DNA from: Mycoplasma sp. UBA710
GTDB taxonomy: Bacteria; Bacillota_I; Bacilli_A; Mycoplasmatales; Metamycoplasmataceae
Assembly (NCBI GenBank): GCA_002298905.1
Contig: DBMA01000030.1
Coordinates: 1 to 33,393 of the forward strand
Direction: 5' to 3'
DNA: 33,393 bases
Below, piece by piece: positions 7,949 through 19,249 of the stretch. The notes under the pieces were generated by a model. The model worked only from the letters and a program-made list of their open reading frames with translations. It did not search any database and had not been told where the DNA came from. The translations under genes and the position numbers were made by a program. Within the stretch, counting starts at the first letter, position 1; the number at the start of each line of letters is the position of its first letter.

Positions 7949-8542
7949 ATGGCTAAACAAATCGTTAGGGTTGCTAAATTGGAATTTAATGCTGGTCAAG
8001 CTAAACCTGGTCCAGAATTGGCTGGATTAGGTATTGTAATGCCAGAATTTACAAAACAATTTAATGACCAAACTAGGGATCGTGGTTCAGAACCAGTTCC
8101 TGTTGAAATAACAATATTTAAAGATAAATCATTTACATTTAAATTATTTACAGCTCCTGCTGCATATAAATTAATTCAAGCAGCAAAAATTCAAAAAGGT
8201 TCTGCAAATTCAAAAACTACAATTGCAGGAACTATTACTGTGAAACAATTGCAAGAAATTGCTGAATATAAATTAGTAGATTTAAATACTGATGATGTTA
8301 AACAAGCAATGAAAATAATTGCAGGAACAGCCAAAAATATGGGAATTGCAATTGAAGGATGAGATGATATTGAAAAATTAAAACATGATGCTATTGAAGC
8401 ACAAAAAGCTGAAGCTAGAGCTCATGCAATGGAAGAAAAATTAGCAGAAGAAATTAAAGCAGCATCTGAACATAAAGAATTTGTTGAAGCTGAAGTTATT
8501 AAGAAACCTATTGAATCAAATGAAGAAAATGGTGATAAATAA
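7949..8542 (+). CDS. rplK: 50S ribosomal protein L11 with C-terminal extension
   Basis: Component of the GTPase-associated centre of the large subunit. The N-terminal domain has the classical KLEFNAGQAKPGPELAGLGI (broken in print), containing the proline-rich PGPxLxGxGI switch, and the C-terminal rRNA-binding domain has SANSKTTIAGTITVKQLQEIA. The ATG at 7949 has AAGGA seven bases upstream; frame is open further up, but MAKQIVRVAKLEF is the family start. At 197 residues it is about 55 longer than the bacterial norm (about 141): after the canonical end the protein continues with WDDIEKLKHDAIEAQKAEAR and an acidic/basic tail. The stop overlaps the rplA start as TAATG. Confidence 0.97.
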
Positions 8543-9234
8543 TGGCTAAAAGATTAAGTAAAAATCAAAAAAAAGTTAATGAGTTATTTGATAAAAATAA
8601 AGAATATTCATTATTAGAAGCAATGGAAATAGCTAAAAAAACATCTTATACAAAATTTGATGCATCAGTAGATATATCTCTTAATTTAAATTTAGATACA
8701 AGAAAAGCTGAACAACAATTGAGAGGTTCTGTATTATTACCCAATGGGACAGGGAAAAATATAAGAACTTTAGTGGCAACAGATAATTTAGAACAACAAA
8801 AAGCTTCAAAAGAAGCAGGTGCTGATATTGTTGTAAATGCTGTTGATTTAGAAGAAATACTTAAAAAAGAAAAATTTGACTTTGATGTAATGGTTGCTGA
8901 ACCTAAAATGATGATTACTTTAGGTAAATATGGTAAGGTTTTAGGTCCAAAAGGCTTGATGCCTAATCCTAAAACAGGTACTGTAACACCTGATACAGCT
9001 AAAGCTGTTCAAGAATTAAAAAAAGGGAAAGCAAATTATCGTGCAGACAAATCTGGAATTATTCATTCATTAATTGGAAGAGTTTCTATGGATGCACAAA
9101 AATTAGCTGAAAATGCTGACACTTTAATTCAATTAATCAAAAAATTAAAACCAGCAACAGTTAAAGGAACATATATGAAATCTATTTATGTTTCTACAAC
9201 TATGGGGCCTGCAATTAAAGTAAAAGTTGAATAA
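8542..9234 (+). CDS. rplA: 50S ribosomal protein L1
   Basis: Builds the mobile L1 stalk that helps release deacylated tRNA, and represses its own operon by binding the leader upstream of rplK. The 230-residue protein is of normal length and shows the conserved GKYGKVLGPKGLMPNPKTGT signature around residues 131-150, and YRADKSGIIHSLIGR after it. It begins one base inside the rplK stop codon (TAATG), so it is translationally coupled. No TGA codon is present in the gene. Confidence 0.97.
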   Translation: MAKRLSKNQKKVNELFDKNKEYSLLEAMEIAKKTSYTKFDASVDISLNLNLDTRKAEQQLRGSVLLPNGTGKNIRTLVATDNLEQQKASKEAGADIVVNAVDLEEILKKEKFDFDVMVAEPKMMITLGKYGKVLGPKGLMPNPKTGTVTPDTAKAVQELKKGKANYRADKSGIIHSLIGRVSMDAQKLAENADTLIQLIKKLKPATVKGTYMKSIYVSTTMGPAIKVKVE

Positions 9235-9242
9235 ATTTTGTT

Positions 9243-9722
9243 ATGAATTTTAAGTTTATTATTGATCAACAAATACTTCTTGATAAAGCTATAAAAGAAG
9301 CTCATAAAATAGAACATGATTATTCTAATAAAATGATTATTGCTTTATATACTGAAATTGGGGAATTTGCAAATGAAATTCAATCATTTAAATATTGAAA
9401 AAAATCAAAAACTATTGATCAAGATAAATTATTAGAAGAATTTGCTGATGGTTTGCATTTTTTAATATCTTTTGCTATAAAAACAAATTGTAATTCTATT
9501 ATAGAACCGCTTATTTTATCAAATGATATTAATCTTCAATTATTAGAAATGTTCAAATCAATATATAGATTAAGTAAAAAGATTTCTAAAAGAAATATTG
9601 TAAAATGTATTGCAATATATATAGGTATTGCTAAAATTTTAAATATTTCTGATGATTTAATTGTTAAGGCATACATGCTAAAAAATAAAAAAAATTTCGA
9701 AAGAATTAAAAATAATTATTAA
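9243..9722 (+). CDS. dut: Dimeric (all-alpha) dUTP diphosphatase
   Basis: Hydrolyses dUTP to dUMP and pyrophosphate, keeping uracil out of DNA. The 159-residue protein matches the all-alpha dimeric family rather than the trimeric beta-fold dUTPases: the metal-binding ExxExxNE motif appears as TEIGEFANEIQSFKYW (E38, E41, E45; W from TGA) and the second motif as LLEEFADGLHF (E66, D69). The start at 9243 lies eight bases after the rplA stop and has no Shine-Dalgarno, so translation probably depends on coupling to rplA. A link to the ribosomal operon by function is not obvious. Confidence 0.85.
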
Positions 9723-9774
9723 AATATAAAATTAATTAAGTTTTATCTTGGTTTATATTATTTAGAGTTGAATA

Positions 9775-9780
9775 TATACT
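9775..9780 (+). promoter_or_regulatory. Candidate -10 box of rpsO
   Basis: TATACT 31 bases before the rpsO ATG; a TTGGTT at 9748-9753 is the best -35 but the 21-base gap is too long, so this is a tentative promoter. Confidence 0.3.
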
Positions 9781-9810
9781 AGGATATAACCATTTATGAA
9801 AGGAAAAAAG

Positions 9811-10077
9811 ATGGTTTCATCTAAAAGAAAACAAGAAATTATTAAAGAATTTGGTAAAGATCCTAAAAACTCTGGTTCAATTGAAGTGCAAATTGCTATT
9901 TTGACAGAAGATATTGAAAATTTAAAACCTCATTTTACTAAAAATCCAAAAGATATTCATTCAAAAAGAGGTTTTATAGCAAAAATTGAACAAAGAAAAA
10001 AATATTTAGATTATTTAAAATCTAAAGATTATGATTCTTATGCTAATTTAATTAAAAAACTAAATATTAGAAAATAG
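9811..10077 (+). CDS. rpsO: 30S ribosomal protein S15
   Basis: Primary binding protein of the 16S rRNA central domain and part of the subunit bridge. The 88-residue protein has the family layout: RKQEIIKEFGKDPKNSGS, then SIEVQIAILTEDIENLKPHF, then the KDIHSKRGFIAKIEQRKKYLDYLK segment that holds the conserved His and Arg contacts (broken here as HSKRGF and RKKYLDYLK). I choose the ATG at 9811, six to seven bases after AAAGGA, because it gives a family-length N-terminus; the ATG at 9796 would add MKGKK. Its transcript ends in the terminator at 10103-10135. Confidence 0.96.
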   Translation: MVSSKRKQEIIKEFGKDPKNSGSIEVQIAILTEDIENLKPHFTKNPKDIHSKRGFIAKIEQRKKYLDYLKSKDYDSYANLIKKLNIRK

Positions 10078-10102
10078 TTAGTAATTTAACAATATATATT
10101 TG

Positions 10103-10135
10103 AATATGAATTAGGTATTAATTCATATTTTTTTT
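10103..10135 (+). terminator. Rho-independent terminator after rpsO
   Basis: Perfect 11-bp stem AATATGAATTA (10103-10113) / TAATTCATATT (10119-10129), five-base loop GGTAT, and a T-run to 10135. The T-run reaches the stop codon of the convergent DUF31 gene (10134-10136), so the hairpin would sit in that gene's 3' UTR too, though without a U-tract on that strand. Confidence 0.82.
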
Positions 10136-11882
10136 AATTTTCTAATTTATTAAAAGAATTTTTAAAATTTTCAAAAATATTATATTGAACATAATTATTA
10201 TCAAAGATAAATGGTAAAAAAGATGGCAAAAATCTTGAATTATCTAAAATATCTGCTATTCCTCCTCAGTAAATTCCTATAGGTAAAATATTATCTCAAT
10301 TTAAAAATTCATATGGATCTTGTGGTTGATAAACAGCAGCACCTGATGCTCCACCTGATAATAAGAAATTAGCTTCAGATTTCTTCATATAGTAATAAGG
10401 ACCTTTTAATCTTGGTAAAATAGATGAATTAAAATCTAAATTTATATAATTATATGTAGGATTAATAGAATAATTAGAGTTATAAATTACCAATTTATTT
10501 TTATTGATATTATTTTTTTCTATTGGAAATCCTGCAATACTAACATTTTTATTTGTATCTAGTTCAATATTTGCATTTTCATTTTTTAACCTTAAATATT
10601 TTTCAAAAACATTAACTTTTTGGTATTTTTCATTTAAAAATCTATTTTCACTTTTAAAATCAAAAGAAATTTTTATTAATGCCATATCTAAATTGTAGTA
10701 ATTATATGGTGATGGTAAATTTTCTTTTGAAAACAAATCAATATTATTATTCTTAAAATCAGTAATAATATCTAATGATTTAATATATGTTTGAGTGACC
10801 ATATTAGGAGAATATCCTATATTGTCTCTTTTTTGTGCAGAAACTATACTTTGAAATTGTTCCTGATCATTATAAACCATTAAATCAAAAAATTGGGTTG
10901 TTTTAGAAACATCGTAATTTGTAATAAAATTATTTTTATAATATTCCTCTAGTCGCCCTGTAGCTGTAATAGTACCATTAGAATTCAATAATCCTTGAGT
11001 ATCAGCTACAATATTATCAATAACATGAAAATTAGTCATTAAATATCAATCATAAACATATTCTGAATGCTTTTTGTAATATCAACTTCATGCTGTTCCG
11101 TTAGTAAAATATCGTCTTTTTATTACACCAAATCTTAATCTAAAAGAATTTTTTTCAGAAAATTGTTTAAAATTCATTAAATTAGGATTTGGATTAATAA
11201 TTTCGTGTGTTTTGAATCCTAGTTCTTGAAAAGAATAAATTGTTTCATATTGATTACATTTTATTTTATAACTAATTATCAATATTGATTCATTATTAAC
11301 ATCAGGTATTGATGAAATAAAAGATACTTGAATTTGATTATTATTTGTAGGCAATCTATCAAATCATTCTTGAACTTTCAATTCGGAATTAATCTCAATT
11401 GCATAAGTATTTGTTTTTAATTGTTCCTTATCTTTTTTGATTGTTGGATTTAAATTTTTAATATAAGTATTTAAAATCTCTTGATCAGATATATCTTCTT
11501 TAATTTTGAATCCTGATTTTTTAAAAGAATAAATACTACTATAATTATTTTTAGAAATTAAATACTTTATTTCTAAAACGCCCAATCCTAAATCAATAGA
11601 ACTAATGAATGTAACATTTATTTCATTATTACTTGTCGGCAAATTATCAAATCATGTTTTTACTAAATCTTCTGTATTAATTTCAGAAGCAAAAGTATTA
11701 GCCATTTGATTGACTTTATCTTTTTTGATTGTTGGATTTAGATTTTTAATATAAGTATTTACAATCTCTTGATCAGAAGATATAAATGCATTATTATTAT
11801 TTGCACAAGAAAAAACAAATGAATTTAAAAATAATACAGGAATAATAGATATTGTTATTAAATTTTTTTTGATTTTTTTCAT
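10134..11882 (-). CDS. DUF31-type serine protease lipoprotein
   Basis: A 582-residue mycoplasma lipoprotein of the DUF31 (trypsin-like fold) group, which includes immunoglobulin-cleaving proteases. A basic N-terminus and hydrophobic segment end at FVFSC (C26, lipid site). Residues about 36-270 contain two copies of a 96-residue module (SDQE...NTYIKNLNPTIKKDK then WFDxLPTxNNxIxVxFISS...), resembling lipoprotein-associated domains. The protease part follows, with the triad TNFHVI (H286), NLDMALIK (D399) and LSGGASGAAV (S513), and the family GIYWGG motif near the end. Five or more TGA Trp codons split it under the standard code. The true stop is TAA at 10134-10136. Target unknown; surface location is inferred. 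Confidence 0.85.
11430..11777 (-). repeat. Tandem duplication inside the DUF31 lipoprotein gene
   Basis: A 60-base block at 11430-11489 recurs at 11718-11777, 288 bases (96 codons) apart, with two mismatches. The protein modules around it are similar but less so (LPTSNNEINVTFISS against LPTNNNQIQVSFISS), so the block is either recently duplicated, homogenised by recombination, or under strong constraint. Confidence 0.85.
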
Positions 11883-11964
11883 AATCTTAAAGTATTTTTT
11901 CTTAATTGAATACTTATTAAATTTTAATTTATTTTCATTAATTATTAATTTATTTCTGTCATTG

Positions 11965-11987
11965 TATATAATTAATTAAATTATATA
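11965..11987. promoter_or_regulatory. AT-only inverted repeat in a divergent promoter region
   Basis: TATATAATT (11965-11973) and AATTATATA (11979-11987) are perfect inverted copies around a five-base centre, between the divergent DUF31 lipoprotein (start 11882) and the FolT-like gene (start 12029). Each arm contains a TATAAT-like sequence, so it may simply be back-to-back -10 boxes. Confidence 0.3.
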
Positions 11988-12028
11988 TTATTAAGAAATG
12001 TTACGAATATATAAAATTTAGGAGAAGT

Positions 12029-12979
12029 ATGAATAAATGAGATTCTAAGAGAATTGCATTCATTGCAATCTTAATAGCTATGTCTATCTCATTTGTTATT
12101 ATCGGTACTCGTTTTGTAGCAATAACATCTTTTCCTTCTTTTAAATTATCATTGGCAGGATTGCCTATAAAAATTATTGGTTTTATATTTGGTCCCGTTA
12201 TTGGTTTTGTTATAGGTTTTACTACAGACATAATTTCTTTTATCTTTATGCCTGCTTTTTATTTTCCTTTATATTCTGTTGCTTTAGGAATGTCAGGAAT
12301 GTTGCCAGGTCTTTCAGCAATTTTTTTTAATTATTTTTATAAAAAATTTAGCAAAAAAAGTCTTATTAAAAGAATAAACATGAAATTAACCTTAATTTTT
12401 CATGAAATGAAAATATCATTATTGAATAATAACCAAAATAAATTTCAAAAATTGGAAAAAAAATATCATCAATTAATGATAAAAAATGATAAAATCAAAG
12501 AATGAAAAAATGAAAAATATCAACTAAATTTCGGATTAATAAGTAGTGTTACTTTACTACTAATTGTAATGTGTGTTTTAATTGTTATTATTCATTTTAT
12601 TCCTCAAAGTCATATTGATGCAGCTTTTAATAAAAATACATTTTTAAGTTTTTTTGTTAATAAATATGTCTTTATAGCAATTATTGGTCTTGGAATAATT
12701 ACAAGTATTGTAATTCTATTAATTGCAAGATTTAAAATGAAACAAAACAATTTTTTACAATTTGTATGTATTGTGGTATTTGTTGTATTTACAGAATATA
12801 TAAATATTCCAATTATTGCTTATGCTGATGAAAAAGGATTAAAGTTAGATTTTGAAGCATCTATGATTGCTTCACTTGCAACATCTATGATAAAAATTTG
12901 ATTTAACTTGGTCATCATATCATTTGCAATTAAAATTGTTTTACCGCTTATTAATAAAAAAACATTTAATGGATATTAA
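12029..12979 (+). CDS. ECF transporter S component, FolT-like
   Basis: Membrane substrate-binding (S) subunit of an energy-coupling-factor vitamin transporter. The 316-residue protein opens with KRIAFIAILIAMSISFVI and then the conserved LAGLPIKIIGFIFGPVIGF and TDIISFIFMPAFYF blocks, which resemble the folate-type S components (GP..G...D.....P pattern). A charged cytoplasmic-looking insertion lies at about residues 110-165, followed by three or four more hydrophobic segments, so it is longer than the typical 170-200. The start has AGGAG seven bases upstream. The ATPases and the T component (EcfA/EcfT) are not here; S components are often encoded apart. Folate specificity is inferred only from pattern. 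Confidence 0.75.
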
Positions 12980-13009
12980 AAGAAATTTGAACATTTGTAA
13001 GGAGATTTT

Positions 13010-15952
13010 ATGAAACCAATATTAAAAAAATATTTAATTATAGGTTCATCTATATTAATTCCTGCTTCATTAATTTCATTAGGTGCTGGTTTATATTTTA
13101 ATTCTTCTAACTTAGAAAGAATCTCTCAAAAAGGTATCTATAATACAAGAATTAATGAATCGTTAAATAATGAAGGCTATAAATTTGATTTATCTTATTC
13201 ATATGGAAGCATTTCAAATACAAGTAAGACTTCTTTATTATTAATTAATGAATTACTTCATTTAAAAAGTGAAGGTGATTTTAAATATGACCAAATTAAT
13301 AATGTTGTTGTTCAACCTTCATATGAATCATATAAATTTAGTTTAGTTGATTCAATTGTATTAACATTTGTAAAATCTGGAACAACAATAGAGCAACTTA
13401 AAAATGCTCCTACTAATAGCGATTTATTTTTTCAATTAGTATTTGATAGTGATGATGATTCAATAACACCGCAGCATGATTCTTCTAATAAAAATTTTGT
13501 TTTAACAAAAACTTCTGAAGATCCAAAATCTATTAATAACCCTAATGTTTTTGGAAAAATATTATCTTCAGGATATTTAAGTCAAAAAATAGACTTAAAT
13601 GATCCTAATGTACAAAATAATATAAATACATCTCAACATAATTTTATGATGGTTAATTTAGGTGTGACTTTTAATGACAAATCTTATTGAGTAGATAGCA
13701 ATGGAAATAAAACCAAATATAATATATGTCCTGAAGATATGTTTTATTCTATAAAAAGAACATTATTATATGATAAAAATTATCGTCAATCACATGGTGG
13801 AAGTCAAGAATTAGATAGTTATTTTATAGAAAAAACTCAAACCACTAAACTTTTTGGTGAAAGTCAAAAATTTCCTAATGAATATTTATTTGAATTTTTT
13901 GGTATAAAAAAAGATTTCTTATATGATAAAAATAAAGCAATTCAACCTCTTTTAAATGATCCTACTAATAAAAAATCTTATGTTTTTACTTTTAATATAT
14001 TTGACAATAATCAAATAGCAGATAATACTTTTGTATATTCAAATCATGAAATTATTAACAAGTATTTAATAAATTCATTAACTTTTTCATTGTGTCCTTC
14101 ACAATATATTAAAGAAAAATTTGCAGACAATCCTAATCTTAACAAAACAGAAGTGGGTAATATTGAAGGTGAAGCAAAAGAATTTGGAATTTATACATAT
14201 GGCCAAAATCGTGAAGATGTTCTATATGCTTCTTATTATGTTCCAACATCATCTAGTGGTGGAAGAGAAATTTATCAATATAACAAACACCATCCAGATC
14301 GTGAATGAATTGATAATGTAGAAAAAGGTTTTGAAAAAAATGGAAAAACTTATAAAAATTTAAATACTATAATCTTAGAATATACTGGAGGTATTGATAG
14401 TTCTACATTTAATAATCAAACATTTAATGCTTTCTTATCTGGAACAGTTAGTGAAATGGATTATTCTTTAATTTCTGATGCTCAAAAACAACAATTATAT
14501 GGTAATGATTTTAACAAAGAAGTTTTAATTGCTAACTCTGAAAAAAACGGATTAAGAGCAACTAAAAATATTAATATTTCTAAACTAAATTCAAGAACAG
14601 TTTGACAATCTTTTCCTACTAACAATGTTCAATATAATTTTAATAATATTTATTCAAAATTAGTTTATGGTTCAACTATTGAAGAACTAAATAATGGTTC
14701 TGCTAAAATATCTAATACATTTTTTGGAGGTATAGGTTTAGAATTTAGGAATTTAATTCAAGCATCTATAAATTGAAATCAATATATTCAAACAGCTTAT
14801 CTAGGTGTAAGAGATGTATGATTAAGTGGAGCTGCTCAAGATGCTAAATTTTCTTCAACTAATCCTAATTCATTAAAACCTGCTGATTTTAATGAATTAG
14901 GTATTAATGATCTTTTTTACTTAGATGAAAATGGACAACAACAAACTGTTACATTGCAAGAAATGAAAAAACTTTCTGGAATGACAGCAGAACAATTAGG
15001 AGAAATATATGGAGAAGAAGCAAAGAATGATATGCAATTAGCTCTTTCTAAATCTCCTCAATATAATAAAATCCAAAAATCAATGAAAGCTCTTTTGGAT
15101 AAATTTTATCAATCAAATAATTTATCAAATAATGATTTAATAGAATGAGAAATCCCTTACTCATTTGCAGATCAAGATGAAACTAAATGTGAAGCTACAA
15201 AATATATTGTAGAAAAAGTTATTAATGGATTAGATCCTAGAATTAAAGCAAGATTTTTTAAACCTACTTCTAGAAATGAAATGTTAAACTCTATAAGTCA
15301 AAGAAGAGGAGCTTATAATGCTAATTTATGATCTTATGATTACGAAGGGGCAGGTTCTTATATTGCAGGATTTTTTTCTGAAGGAAGTGGAACAAATTTA
15401 ATGGGAGCAATTGGTATTTTTGCTAAAGATATTGGAAGTACAGATGAAAGTTTATTTTCAAATAATAGACTTTCAAGAGATCAAGTAAAATTACTACAAA
15501 ATCAATATCCATTATTTACAGAATTAGCAAAATTCTTGGCAACAAATATAAATAATAAATTTGGTTCAAATGTTGATCAAAATATGAAAGTTGAAAATTG
15601 AGATTTAATTAGTAATAAAGATATGAATAATATTGTAAATTTTTTTAATGATGGAACAAAAAATCCAAATAATGTTAAACCAATTGATTTAATACCTATA
15701 TTATTAAAACAATTTGAATCTGATTCATCATGAGAAAAAGATATTAATTTAACTGAACAAGAAAAAGGAACTAAATGAACAAATTTAATAAAAGAAATGA
15801 ATTCAATTAAAGGTGTTTCTATTGATACAGAAATTTCAATTGATAAATTAACAAATGTTAATTATGTTTTATTTTTAAAAGAATATCAAATTCCTATTTC
15901 TAAATATGGTATTAATTTATATTCAAATTATCAATATGAGGTTAAAAAATAA
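13010..15952 (+). CDS. oppA: Oligopeptide ABC transporter substrate-binding protein OppA
   Basis: Extracellular peptide-capturing subunit of the Opp importer. The 980-residue length fits mycoplasma OppA proteins, which are far larger than the roughly 540 of other bacteria. The N-terminus is KPILKKYLIIGSSILIPASL followed by a hydrophobic stretch (about 8-28) that lacks a cysteine, so it looks like a membrane anchor or cleaved signal and not a lipoprotein. Sequence identity to the family is weak by eye; the assignment rests on size, signal, one-base overlap with oppB and operon position. AAGGAG precedes the ATG. Many TGA Trp codons. No Walker A motif was seen, although an OppA of that kind is reported from Mycoplasma hominis. 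Confidence 0.83.
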
Positions 15953-16974
15953 TGATTAAATATCTTGTTAAAAGAGTTTCTTTAGCAATAATAAGTTTAT
16001 TTTTACTATTAACAATAGTATATTTATTAACAGCTTCTTTTGCAGATACGCCTTATCTAGGGGATCCTAATGATTATCAAAATTGAATGGAATCAAATGG
16101 TTTTAACAAACCTGTTGTTGTTAGATATGGAATATATTTATCAAATTTTTTTAGAGGAGATTTTGGAGCAATTTATTCCACAAATAATGGTTTTAACAAT
16201 ATTCCTGATTTCTTTTTTAAACCATTATTGTGAACATTATGAATTACAATTCCTTCATTTTTCATTTCTGTTATTTTAGGAACAATTTTAGGTATTATTG
16301 CAGGGTATAATCGTGGAAAATGAATAGATGTTTTAATTAATTTATTTGTTGTTATTTTTATTGGTTTACCTTCTTTTGTAATTGCTCCTATTATTTTGTT
16401 AATTGCTAATTCAAGTAATGGATTAATTATTTCTCAATTTGTTTATCCAGATATTCAAGGATGAAGTTTAACTATTAAATCACTAATTTTACCTATTATT
16501 ACTATTACATTAGGATCACTTGCAGGATATACTATTTTAGTAAGAAATCAAATAGTAACTATTTTAACTTCAAATCATATCTTAATTGCAAAAGCAAAAG
16601 GATTAACACAATTAGAAATATTTTGAAAACATATCATTAGAAATATTCTTATTCCTTTAATTTCATACATTGTCCCTTCATTTATTGCTTTATTATTGGG
16701 AAATATTATTATTGAACAGTTTTTTGGTGTCCCTGGTGCTTCAACAGCTATTATGCAAGCTTTTCCTAATGGAGAAATTAATATTGTAATGTTTTCAATA
16801 TTTTTTATAGCATCATTATCAATGATAGGACAAATTGTTTTAGATATTTCTTATATTTTTATTGATCCTAAAATTAAATATTTTGAAAATAGCAAAACAT
16901 CAATTATTAAAAATATTTTAAATTACATAAAAAGAAATAAAAATTATTATCAAAAAACTAGAAGGGAGGATTAA
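15952..16974 (+). CDS. oppB: Oligopeptide ABC transporter permease OppB
   Basis: One of two membrane permeases forming the peptide channel. The 340-residue protein begins MIKYLVKRVSLAIISLFLLL, the family start, and has six or so hydrophobic segments. The EAA-loop that contacts the ATPases reads ILIAKAKGLTQLEIFWKHIIRNILIP (split as AKAKGL and KHIIRNILIP). IIIEQFFGVPGAS is the usual segment before the last helices. It starts on the A of the oppA stop (TAATG), with GAGG upstream inside oppA. Trp from TGA at several sites. Confidence 0.93.
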
Positions 16975-18161
16975 TGAGTTTAAATACACAAGAAAAAGAA
17001 AGCAAAATTGATAAAACATTAAATGTTGAATTAAATGATGCTTTATTTAGGTTTATAGATACCAATGATGTTGGAAAACATCAAACAACATTAGTCGGAA
17101 AACCACATAATTTAATAATAGATATTATTAAAAGATTTTGTAAAAATTATGTTGCATTAGCTTCCTTAATTTTAATTATTATTATTTCTTTACTATGTGT
17201 TATTTTCCCAATAATAAGTCCTTTTAGTGCCACTGGTCCTATTTCAAATTTTAATATTGTTTGATTAACACAATTGCCGCCTTCTTACAATCCTATTGTG
17301 ACAGAATCTTTAGATTTACAAAAATGAGAGACTTTAAAATCTGTTGCAGAATCTGTTCAAAATCAGAATATTCAAATTATAATTAATGGCCCTATTGAAA
17401 TTAATAATAATTATTTAGTTACTTACAATAAATATTTATTTATTTCTATATGTTCAAATAATAATCAAATAAATTCTTTACTAGGTACTAATATGAATGG
17501 TGTTGATATTTGAACAAGAACATGGACAGCCGCTAGAGATAGTATTACATTAGCATTTTTAGTTGCAACCACAGATGCTTTAATTGGTATTACTATTGGA
17601 TGTATTTTAGGTTTTTATGCTGGAACATGAATTGATACAATATTCTCAAGAATCGTAGATATTATCATTAATATTCCAACACTAGTTTGATTTTTAATGT
17701 TAATGACTATAGTTGGAAAAGGAAATATTAATCCATTTTCTTTATATTTTATATTAATATCAATTGGATGGGTTTATATGGTAAACACTACAAGATTATG
17801 AATGATAACAGTTAAAGATCAAGAATTTATATTAGCAGCAAAAGCTATTGGTTGTTCAACTAAGAGACAAATTTTTATTCATGGGTTACCAATGATTATT
17901 GGAAAAATCTCTACAAATTATGTTAGAAGAATTGTAATTGTTATTCTTTCTATTTCATCTTTAGTTTTTTTAGGATTTTTAGATTCATCAGACAATCCTA
18001 ATTTAGGTACTTTATTAAAAGAATCAATTCCTATTTTAGATGTTAACTTTTGAGGTCTTCTATTACCTTCGATTATTCTATTATCTTTTTCTTTATCAGC
18101 ACAATTTATTGCTAATGGATTGCATGATTCATTAGATCCAAAAGTAGAAAGAGGTAAATAA
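16974..18161 (+). CDS. oppC: Oligopeptide ABC transporter permease OppC
   Basis: Second permease of the Opp importer, 395 residues. A long cytoplasmic N-terminus (about 60 residues) precedes the first membrane helix, then a large loop of about 110 residues between helices 1 and 2 containing NGVDIWTRTWTAARDSI, the conserved GxDxxgRd..s..R.S segment of OppC. The EAA-loop is FILAAKAIGCSTKRQIFIHG. It overlaps oppB by one base (TAATG) with GGGAGG just before the start. Confidence 0.93.
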
Positions 18162-19249
18162 TGACAAATTTAGAACAAGAAAAATTGTTATTAGAAGTAA
18201 AAAATTTACAAGTTAGTTTTAAAACCGGAAAAAATAAAATTATTAAAATTGTCCGTGGTATTGATTTAAAAATTAAAAGAAAACAAATTATAGGATTAGT
18301 GGGAGAATCGGGTTCAGGTAAATCTGTTACTTCTAAGTCATTATTAAATATCAATGAATTTGATATTACAGAAGCGGATGTAATGAAGTTATATTCTAAA
18401 AAAGATTTTACAAGTGATGAAATTGAGGAAATTAATTTAAAAAATTTAAAGAAAAATGAATGAATTAATATTAGAGGTAAGAAAATTGGTTATATTCCTC
18501 AAGATCCACTTACTTCTTTAAATCCAACTAGAACTATAAAAAAACAATTGCTAGATGTTTTGAAAAATGATCCTAGATTTAAAAATAAAGAAGAAAAAAT
18601 TAAATATTTAATTGAATTATTGGAAAAGTTTGGTATTAGAAATGCTAAAGAAAAAATTGAACAATATCCTCATACTTTTAGTGGAGGAATGAAACAAAGA
18701 GTTGTTATTGCAATGGTTGTTGCATCTTGTCCTGATTTAATTATCGCTGATGAACCTACAACTGCACTAGATCCAACTGTTCAAGCATCAGTATTGGCTT
18801 TATTTGAAGAAATAAAAAATGATTATAATATATCAATCATTTTCATTTCACACAATATTTCTGTTATCGCTAAATTTTGTGATTATATATATGTCATGTA
18901 TGCAGGTAAAGTAGTTGAAAAAGGTACTAAAATTGATATATTTACAAATCCTGCTCATCCATACACATGAGCTTTAATAACTTCTATTCCTGAAGATAAA
19001 AATGAAACTCTATATAGCATTCCAGGAACACCTCCTGATATGGCTAATTTAGGAGTTGGTGATGCTTTTGCACCTAGAAATCAATATGCAATGGAAATTG
19101 ATTTTAAAAAAGAACCAAATTTATTTAAAATTAGCGACACTCACTATGCAGCAACATGATTATTAGATCCAAGGTCTCCTAAAGTTCAATTATCTAATCA
19201 ATTAAAGAGAAGAATAGATTTTTTCAGAAAGGTATTCAATGTCAAATAG
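18161..19249 (+). CDS. oppD: Oligopeptide ABC transporter ATPase OppD
   Basis: One of the two cytoplasmic ATPases that power peptide import; 362 residues, normal for the family. Motifs in order: Walker A GESGSGKS (48-55), Q-loop GYIPQDPLTSLNP, ABC signature FSGGMKQR, Walker B LIIADEPTTALD and H-loop FISHN. The C-terminal oligopeptide-specific domain reads IPGTPPDMANLGVGDAFAPR: where many OppD/DppD proteins have a cysteine cluster (GCxFxxRC), this one has D and N. It overlaps oppC by one base and extends 11 bases into oppF. Two TGA Trp codons early and late in the gene. Confidence 0.95.

Noticed and set aside
12001..12231. Minus-strand 76-codon open frame
   Set aside because: Shadow of the FolT-like membrane gene, which has the better start, ribosome site and family pattern.
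13010..13100. oppA as a lipoprotein gene
   Set aside because: No cysteine follows the hydrophobic segment, and no upstream in-frame start with a better signal peptide is evident.
14121..14321. Plus-strand 66-codon frame inside oppA
   Set aside because: Out of frame with oppA, which is open through the whole region in code 4.
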